Source of the DNA: Ascaphus truei
Lineage: Eukaryota > Chordata > Amphibia > Anura > Ascaphidae
DNA length: 64,000 nucleotides
Reading direction: 5' to 3'
Assembly: GCA_036426205.1 (NCBI GenBank)
Contig: WSYH01001188.1
Span: forward strand, 1-64,000
Part shown: in pieces, positions 47,340-64,000 of the stretch
Layout: each line of letters opens with the position of its first letter
Position numbering within the stretch: position 1 is the first letter of the stretch
Position numbers and translations under genes: made by a program
Notes under the pieces: model-generated
Databases searched by the model: none
The model's input: only the letters and a program-made list of their open reading frames with translations
What the model was told of the DNA's origin: nothing

Positions 47340-48453
47340 CTAGAGGGTCCGAGGTTTCGCAGCAGGTGGGGAAATGGGCACACGAGGTGGTTCTTATGCG
47401 CCAGCACATTCTATGTTGCTACGTGACCTGCGCATGCAGCGAGGGGCGCCGGGGTGTTATGTCACCGGGCGTCTCTGGCAGCGCCTGGCTTTTCCAATAA
47501 GCAGTGAAGCTTCGCGGGGCCTCTTGTACTCAGCATTTTCCGGAGTGCACGAGACAAAAGGCAGCGGTGGAAGAAAATAACCCATCATTAAAACAATGAA
47601 GCAGAAAGAAAAGCAGCCGCCTGGAAACACGCAATGAGACAGCAGCCGCCGTGGTGCCTAATTACACATCTCCGAGCGCACAGACCCCAACATATCCCAA
47701 CCGGAGGTGAGAATGTGCCCGGCCGCGTCCAGGACGGAGTGGCCACTCACCCAGGAAGGCAACAGCCCTGCAGAACCTGGGACAGGAGGATGGGGGGGAG
47801 GAGGAGAGAGAGGGTGGGTTGTAGGGAGTTATACCTTTTAGTGAACCACAACTCATTAATTGATGGAACAAACTTTCCTGAGAGTTGGTTCATCACAACC
47901 CCCTATGGTTGGCCCAATCCGACCCATATAGAATCAGCCCGTATGTATCCCAGGAGAGAGAGGAGAAAGATTGTGTGTTGGTACGAAACCCTTTTCTTGC
48001 GCAGGTAGCAACACCCCCTCATGAACACGCACATTTCTTCCCCCCCCCCCCCGCAATAGTTTCTTATTGTACAAAGTTCTCTGGGCCGTAGTTTCATAAC
48101 TTGTTTTAAAGTTCGCAGCTTAAAGGCCGAGCTCCATCTTTCTTACACCATATAGTTATAATGTGCCAACGTATTCCATGGCGCAGTACAATGGGATGTG
48201 TAGCAAACGCATGACACACTTTGCCGGCCAATCTTAACTCTAGCTTTTAAATTAAAGGAAAAAATATTCCGCACAAAATAATTCCTATAAACGCCACATG
48301 TTAGAGGCGAATTCCAAGGCTACGGGCCATGTCTGCTAAGCATGTTATAGTCCGGTCATGTGAATGTGCCGCAAGGTACCTTCCGACTTAGCGCTACTTA
48401 ATAAATATGGTCCTATGTAAATGATGTAACAATTCTGCAGTGAGTCACTACAC
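47340..48453. other. Intergenic, no gene recognised
   Basis: A frame at 47634-48008 is low-similarity and most likely chance. Sequence near 48140-48420 resembles dispersed repeat material. Confidence 0.35.
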
Positions 48454-48654
48454 CAGGGGTGGGCACCCCCAGTCCTCATGGGCCACCAACAGGTCTGGTT
48501 TTCAGGATATCCCTGGTTCAGTACAGGTGGCTCAGTCGAGGCTGAGCCTCTGATTGAGCCACCTGTGCTGACGCTGGGACTGATTGAGCCACCTGTGCTG
48601 AAGCAGGGATATCCTGCAAACCTGACCTGTTAGGACAGGAGCTGCCCACCCCTG
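48454..48654. mobile_element. Palindromic hAT-like MITE
   Basis: CAGGGGTGGGCACCCCCAG at the left, GCTGCCCACCCCTG at the right. Arms are intact; the 8-bp flanks do not match. Confidence 0.8.
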
Positions 48655-49255
48655 GGCCAAACGAGAACACGCTACTCAGAATACGGATAGCGGTGAGGTG
48701 ACCCGATTAAAGAGAGCGCCCAGAAAGTTAACGCTGATATTTAACAGAAAGAGGAAAAACTGGAGAATTTGAGTGAAAGTGCGTGATTGGCATGAAAGAG
48801 AAAGGACGGCAATTTGCAAGGGAAGATGTATTCTTCATACAAGAATAACATTTTTCCAGCGTCGGTGTGGGCTTGGGGTTTGTGTGCAATGTTTGGATAA
48901 AGTATCCTCGCTGCAAATTCTTCCGGGGAGCAGTCGCTGAAGTTCTCGGGTCCGCTTCCCACATCTTGCTGCAGTAACAAACCCCCCCGGCCCCCCTCTG
49001 CCCGTAACTGTCGGAGTGCATTCCTTCCGGCCCAGCGGCAGGTGTCCGCCGCTCCTCTCTACTCCCCGCTGCGAGATGTCCAGTCCAATGAAAATAAACT
49101 GGAGCGGGTTACGCAGTGGGTGCCTGTGCTAGCACCGGACTGGGAGGTAGCAGGGGTGCCTCGGGTAGGCGCGACATATTCTGGAGGTGTAACTCACCGA
49201 GTTACACATGCAGCAATGGGAATCACAACAACACCAGGATTGATTCCCCCTACGG
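48655..49255. other. Intergenic, no gene recognised
   Basis: A minus-strand frame at 48728-49021 has no recognisable similarity. Confidence 0.35.
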
Positions 49256-49417
49256 CAGGCGTGGCCAACTCCAGTCCGAAAGGGCCACCGACAGGTCAGG
49301 TTTTAAGGATATCCCTGCTTCAGCACAGGTGATTCAGTCAGCCACCTGTGCTGAAGCAGGGATATCATTAAACCCTGGCCTGTTGGTGGCCCTTGCGGAC
49401 TGGAGTTGGCCCTCCTG
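49256..49417. mobile_element. Palindromic hAT-like MITE, short form
   Basis: CAGGCGTGGCCAACTCCAG at the left, with its near complement at the right, and a short centre (gattcagtcagccacctg). Confidence 0.78.
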
Positions 49418-49614
49418 TATTATTGATTTATCAGCACTGTAACATGTAGCTTCCTGTGTAACCTCTCTGCTGCTTTCAATGCAGATACTGTGTATGTTCC
49501 AGTAGTATTCATACAGCTAGATCAGGAATGGTAAAACCATGCTGTATATTTCTGCTGCCCAGGTCTGGTAACCTTAATGCTGTGTAAGAACATGCCGACA
49601 TGTATCTGTACATA

Positions 49615-50179
49615 GGGTCGCCAGGTGTCCAGTGTTGAATCGGACTGTCCTGTGTTTGGACACTCAATCCAGTAAAACATTAGAGGCAATACTGGACATG
49701 TATGTGTATACCGGTATTACCTCTCTGGGCGTGTATGTGTATATCGGTATTACCTCTCTGGGCGTGTATGTGTATACCGGTATTACCTCTCTGGGCGTGT
49801 ATGTGTATACCGGTATTACCTTTCTGGGCGTCTATGTGTATACCGGTATTACCTCTCTGGGTGTGTATGTGTATACCGGTATTACCTCTCTGGGCGTGTA
49901 TGTGTATACCGGTATTACCTCTCTGGGCGTGTATGTGTATACCGGTATTACCTCTCTGGACATAGTGACCTGACCAGCTTGGGAGGGCCAGAGGATTTCC
50001 CTGACCAGGGAGAGAGCAGGGCAGCTTCCTAAATTCTGATTGGCTGCATTACCCAGCAGCGGCCAATCAGGAAGAGCCGTCAGGAACATGGTAGTGGGGA
50101 CAAGGAGAGGAGGAAACAGCATGGAGCGAGAGCATGTGTAAGTGTGTCTAATATTTTTGGAGAAGCCACCTGGCAACTC
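49615..50179. mobile_element. MITE with GGGT(T)GCCAG ends and internal 33-bp amplification
   Basis: The ends GGGTCGCCAGGTGTCC and CACCTGGCAACTC are inverted and flanked by TA (49613-49614, 50180-50181). It belongs to the family of 44568-44765. The centre has eight tandem 33-bp units (49697-49960) built from gtatgtgtataccggtatta. Confidence 0.85.
49697..49960. repeat. 33-bp tandem repeat (8 units) inside a MITE
   Basis: Units differ by zero to two bases. As 33 is a multiple of three, the array is open in one frame (repeating GVYVYTGITSL), which is not evidence of a gene. Confidence 0.95.
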
Positions 50180-50181
50180 TA

Positions 50182-50685
50182 TATGTTGCATCTGCTTGTC
50201 ATAGTATAAACTGCCCCTTAAGAGAAGAAAAAAACCATTGCCCATTGGGGCAAAGATGCAGTAACTGAAGCCAAACCAGATTAATCCCCCCTTGTTTTAA
50301 CAGTGTTCAATTGGCAACAGGCCACAGGGTGTGTTCTGCCAAGTACAGGGGGCTGGTCATGCAGTTTAATTCGTTTGTTTTTGATCTGCAACCCACGCCT
50401 CACCCTGCCAAAGCCCTGTGTGTCACTGGAATCACAGACCCTTTGCTTAGGATAAGGCAGCTGGAAGGGAATGGAAAAGGACTGGTTTCATCCCTCTGCA
50501 CATCGAACAGCTGTATACGTTTTCCCTGCGCTAAACGAAATTCCCTTAAACAGCCCGCGCCCTTTATAAAACTACAAACTGTACAATATAAGGGGGTATA
50601 CAACTCCACATTTAATTTTGATCTAACAAATTAGAGGCAGTTTTAGTGCATCGAGGATTCATTACGAATCATTGTGACTTGAACT
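50182..50685. other. Intergenic, no gene recognised
   Basis: A plus-strand frame at 50311-50634 has no recognisable similarity. Confidence 0.35.
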
Positions 50686-51115
50686 TAGGCTGCACTTATA
50701 CTGCCGGTGACAGCGACATTGCGCCAAAACAAAAACATTGAATCCGTCGCATGCGCTTATAGTAGACAAAAAGTGACTCAGGTGATACCCAGTAGCTCTG
50801 CAATCTGCAGGGGGTTCCCTGGCAGTGTATATCGCGTACGCGCGACAGAGCATGACGTCACACACGCCTGTACAATAAGCGATCCGTGGCATGTTGGATT
50901 GTGCGACGCGGGCGTGCCCGTGACGTCGTCACGTGAGGTTCGCCCTCATTAGCTGAACCGTGCACGTGACCCAGCCGTCACGCAGCAAAATAAAAAACGT
51001 CCGTCCCATCACTCCTCGTGCGGTTTATGGCCATCCTTATTGGAGGTACAGCCTTTTGATTGCGGTGCGTGCGACATCGCACCGACGTGGCCCAAGTCCC
51101 CATGCAGGACGCCGT
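50686..51115. repeat. GC-rich repeat related to the 'TAAGGC-GCGC' MITEs
   Basis: It starts cttaggctgcacttatactg and shows the same CpG-rich style (gacgtcgtcacgtgaggttc), but the right end is unclear. Confidence 0.45.
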
Positions 51116-51688
51116 TAAGCCTCTACGCGTAAACCCTACGCTCCGGCAGCAAAGCCGTTACTATTTACACACTGCATGGTTCAAAAGTTATTTCAATACT
51201 AAAGAATAAAAACCCCTCCGCTCAAATAGTTGTAACAAATGAAGGTTATTTTATTTACATGTTCAGGGATTGCGCCGTCAGCAGAACCTCGGAATAAAAA
51301 AGCAGAGAATTACACACATTTTATGGCATGCATTACTGTGTTTCTGGCTACATATTAATAATTTAATTGGTACATAAAAGACATTAAAACGTAGGGATAA
51401 AAGCACATATACAAGGGCAGCAGAACGGGGCCGTGAAGAGGAGATCTGCAGAAATCCGCTACAAATTACTGCAAGGACAAAAAGAGAAACATTTATCTAT
51501 TACACAGTGCACTTTACTGTTCAAATTAAACTTCTTTTGGCACCCTAGTATTTTGTTGTACATCACATGATTACCCCGCTGACCCTTTATTATCTAATCA
51601 AGACCAATTCTGCTACATTTCTCTCTTAGGTTTCAAAGTTGTTAACGTTGCAGGGAGGAAGCATTTCTCAGCAAAACAAAACCTACAA
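51116..51688. other. Intergenic, AT-rich
   Basis: No gene or element is recognised. Confidence 0.35.
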
Positions 51689-51861
51689 CAGCGTCGGGCA
51701 ACGCCAGCCTTCCTCAATGGCCACCAACAGGTCAGGTTTTCAGGATATCCCTGCTTCAGCACAGGTGGCTCAGTCTTCAACAGCCTCCTGTGCTGAAGCA
51801 GTGGATATCCTTAAAACATGACCTGTTGGTGGACGTTGAGGACTGGAGTTGCTCATCCCTG
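51689..51861. mobile_element. Palindromic hAT-like MITE
   Basis: CAGCGTCGGGCAACGCCAG at the left, ggagttgctcatccctg at the right, and full arms between. Confidence 0.78.
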
Positions 51862-52054
51862 TCCCAGAACATGCATTATAATAGTAGGAAGGGAGGCTAG
51901 GAAAAAATAAAAAGATCACAGTAGGTGAGGAGCAGAACAGCTCCTCTCCGAAGGTGACCAATGCAAACGTGTGGTCAGTTGTGTGGTCGACTACATATTA
52001 CCGCGCAGCTCCCTTTGGAAGAATGCTGCTGGTAAAAGGATTGGTCTTACATAT

Positions 52055-53408
52055 CTGGAAAACAAAAAAACAACAATACCTGCGCTCCTACCAATTTGGG
52101 CTAAAATATACTAGTGATCTCATGACTAAAGGTCATTTAGTTAAACCCTGTGGCCAAAGCGTTATAAGCCTGCAGCCAAGGCAAGGTCTGCTGCTCTGCA
52201 TTTAAAGATGGCTCAGAAGATTGTAGATAACATGAAAAGAACAGACAGCGCCCAACTCTCATAGTGTAAACATGTTACTGAAAAGTGACCAGATACATGT
52301 GGTAAGTATTGCACGTCCAAAATTCAAGATCTTTTAAAAGCAGGGCATGTTTTTGGTACACGTAACCATTATCACCAATCTGCTGACTCCTTTCCCATCA
52401 ACAACCACCGTCGGTATCTTACAACCCGATCGTCCACGAGGAGGGTCCTCTTGCCCGGATGTAGCAGTCTCCGCGAGGTCGTCACCGGTTGATGTAAACT
52501 CCAGCACTTAGCAACAACCGTTAGGACGCCAGGTACCGGGAGTGTAAGTGTGGGTAACTAGCCCCATAGCCGGCAGTGCGGGAGTATCGGTGTTCCAATT
52601 TCCACCACAACAATCCCTGGCGTCCTAACGGCAGCCCCTCACAGGGAAGGAACCAGCAGATTGGTGATAATGGTTACGTGTACCAAAAACATGCCCTGCT
52701 TTAAAAGACCTTGAATTTTGGACGTGCAATTCTTACCACATGTATTTGGTCACTTTTCAATAACATGTTTACACTATGAGAGTTGGGCGCTCTCTGTTCT
52801 TTTCTTATTACCTACACAGAATGTGCAATTTTTTATTGTCCTGTGGACTAGTGAAATATGTGAAAAGGCCCTGAAGGGGTTAAACAAATAAAGCATATGC
52901 GTTTGTGATTTAGTGCCATTAAACGCTGGCCACAGCCAGTATCGAGAGTTCCCTTATTATAAAGGTGAACTGTGGGTGCACAAATTCCCTAGTGTGAAAT
53001 ATTAAAACTTGCACATATTTCGGTCAGCCTTAAACATTCACCTGTTTTTCAGTGGAGGGTGATGTGTAGACCGACAATGATGTGTATTACAGCTTTGTGT
53101 TCGTTGGAGAATTGGTAGGTGCTCTGTCCTGAAGGGAGGAGCCATACACCTCCAAAAAACTGCTATGTAAAGCAGAAGCCAGGTGAGCCTACCCGCACCC
53201 ATCCCTTTAGAAGTGTGCTGCTAGTTCACAGGACAATAAGAAATTACACATTCAGTGTAGGTACCTGCAAATTGGTCGTGACGTGGCTGCAGTCTATTAA
53301 CGCTTTGGCCACAGGGTTTAACTAAATAGCCCTTACTCATGAGATCACTAGTATTAGTTTAGCCCAAATTGGTAGGAACACAGGAATTGTTCTTTTTGTT
53401 TTCCAGCT
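52055..53408. mobile_element. Nested inverted repeat (~1.35 kb)
   Basis: The outer arms, about 52055-52180 and 53283-53408, are complementary (caatttgggctaaaatatac on the left, its complement on the right). Inner arms at about 52235-52395 and 52650-52805 form a second stem (gcagggcatgtttttggtac). The loop of the inner stem carries a further small inverted repeat (gttaggacgccagg / cctggcgtcctaac). A related motif (agttaaaccctttggccaaa) recurs in the hairpin at 63362-63917. No coding frame. Confidence 0.75.
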
Positions 53409-53501
53409 GTGTGGTTGGGCAAAAAAATAATATATCAGGGAGCTGTTGAAATGTATATTTTCACTTGCTAAGGAATTTGTGCGGATACCTTCGGGGGTTG
53501 T

Positions 53502-53532
53502 TTTATTTCGAATGTTTGTTAGAAGGTTTATT
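53502..53532 (-). terminator. CDC45: Candidate CDC45 polyadenylation signals
   Basis: Minus-strand AATAAA occurs at 53527-53532 and 53502-53507, about 37 and 62 nt after the stop codon. This would make a very short 3' UTR, as is common for CDC45 in other vertebrates. Usage is not shown by the sequence. Confidence 0.4.
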
Positions 53533-53568
53533 TTTGCAGCGACACTTTTTGCCTCTCCCTCACATACC

Positions 53569-63143
<9,575 letters not shown>

Positions 63144-64000
63144 CTGCAGCAAAAAGGGGGAAGTAAATGGAGATAAAAAGCCAATCCTTTGAAGCTCTCA
63201 AAAGAGAACCAGTAACCTAGATTGTGCAGATGGACGTGGCTTCAGCAAGCAGAGAGATGCGTCAAATAAAGAATCATGTATATAATTAAACTCAAGCTTT
63301 ATATCGGTTATAGATTTAAAAGAAAATTGCAGCAGTTTCGGGGTGCCCATTTCATATACAACAGAAAAACAAAGAAGTCCAAAGCTACATCCAATATGAC
63401 AAAAATATATAGTGCAATACCTATATACTGTATCTCTTGAAAAAAGGGTAATTTAGTTAAACCCTTTGGCCAAAGTATTTTAAGCCTGCAAGCCACTTAA
63501 AGGTATGACCAAATATTGCAGGTCCTAACACTAACTGATAAAAATTCTTATTTACCTCTATAGTTAGAGGAAGAATGATCGCATTGGATCTGTCACAACC
63601 AGCTGCATGGAAGAGAACTGCCTATTTGGAAAGTGTGGAGGGGCGAGCTTAAACCCTACTGCACTCTAACTGACACTTATATACAGATCCAATGCGATCA
63701 TTCTTCCTCTTACTATAGAGGTAAATAAGAATTTTAATCAGTTAGTGTTAGGACCTGCAATATTTGGTCATGCCTTTAAGTGGCTTGTAGGCTTAAAATT
63801 CTTTGGCCAAAGGGTTTAACAAAATAACCCTTTCTTCAAGAGATACAGTATATAGGTATTGCAGTGTATATTTTTGTCATATTGGATGTAGCTTTGGACT
63901 TTGTTTTTTGTTGTATACATTTAGCCACGCTCACTAGCACTCCAATTGACACTTCTATACATATATAAATTATGTGATAATTTTGAGGGGGGTTTTAGAG
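63144..64000. other. CDC45 5' intron, missing first exons
   Basis: No sequence for the CDC45 N-terminus (about 68 residues) is seen on the minus strand up to 64000. Besides the hairpin this stretch is AT-rich intron. Confidence 0.6.
63362..63917. mobile_element. Long hairpin (arms ~230 bp) in the 5' CDC45 intron
   Basis: The left arm 63362-63591 and right arm 63684-63917 are complementary almost throughout (gaagaatgatcgcattggat against atccaatgcgatcattcttc). The spacer of about 92 bp ends in tgacacttatatac, which recurs in diverged form just after the right arm. The arm motif agttaaaccctttggccaaa links it to 52055-53408. Confidence 0.85.

Noticed and set aside
48728..49021. Minus-strand 97-codon frame
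   Set aside because: No recognisable motif, no splice context and no similarity to neighbouring genes; length is within chance.
49632..49973. Frame of 113 codons with a repeating 11-residue unit
   Set aside because: It follows from a 33-bp tandem repeat inside a MITE; 33 is divisible by three, so stop codons are absent by chance.

Overview
The window looks like animal nuclear DNA, most likely from an amphibian and perhaps a frog. Genes are sparse and split by GT-AG introns. Non-autonomous DNA transposons, minisatellites and microsatellites dominate the rest. The species assignment is inference from gene order and repeat style; no marker fixes the species.

Three genes can be read. (1) Positions 396-2354, minus strand: the first three coding exons of a septin of the SEPT2 type, running off the left edge. 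(2) Positions 21955-22608, plus strand: an intact single-exon claudin-5 gene (CLDN5, 217 codons). (3) Positions 53569-63143, minus strand: 15 exons of CDC45, the replicative helicase cofactor. It is complete at the 3' end and lacks only the part coding for about the first 68 residues, which must lie beyond 64000. CLDN5 and CDC45 converge tail to tail with a septin on the far side, the arrangement of human 22q11.2 (CDC45-CLDN5-SEPTIN5). The septin here, however, resembles SEPT2 more than SEPT5.

The largest structure is a direct duplication of about 13.3 kb: 14681-28013 and 30506-43829, separated by about 2.5 kb. The first copy carries the intact CLDN5. The second carries the same sequence with very many single-base insertions and deletions and few substitutions, so its CLDN5 (37879-38516) is broken many times. 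That error spectrum is typical of unpolished long-read sequence. A false (haplotypic) duplication, or a real recent duplication whose second copy was never polished, is more likely than an old decaying gene copy.

The rest, from left to right: 2.4-10 kb is intergenic with hairpin elements. 10-14 kb is microsatellites and minisatellites, including about 45 units of 28 bp. 14.7-28 kb is duplication copy 1 with GC-rich hAT-like elements, CLDN5, palindromic hAT-like elements and a GATA array. 28-30.5 kb is the spacer. 30.5-43.8 kb is copy 2. 44-53.5 kb is intergenic with a 241-codon ORF between 47-bp direct repeats, an element with internal 33-bp amplification and a nested inverted repeat. 53.5-64 kb is CDC45, with elements in most larger introns. 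Several element families show 8-bp target duplications (hAT-like) or TA duplications (Tigger/pogo-like).

I found no new enzymatic or defence system. The points most worth following are the duplication with its error signature, the identity of the septin, the unknown ORF between direct repeats, and the long hairpins in CDC45 introns.
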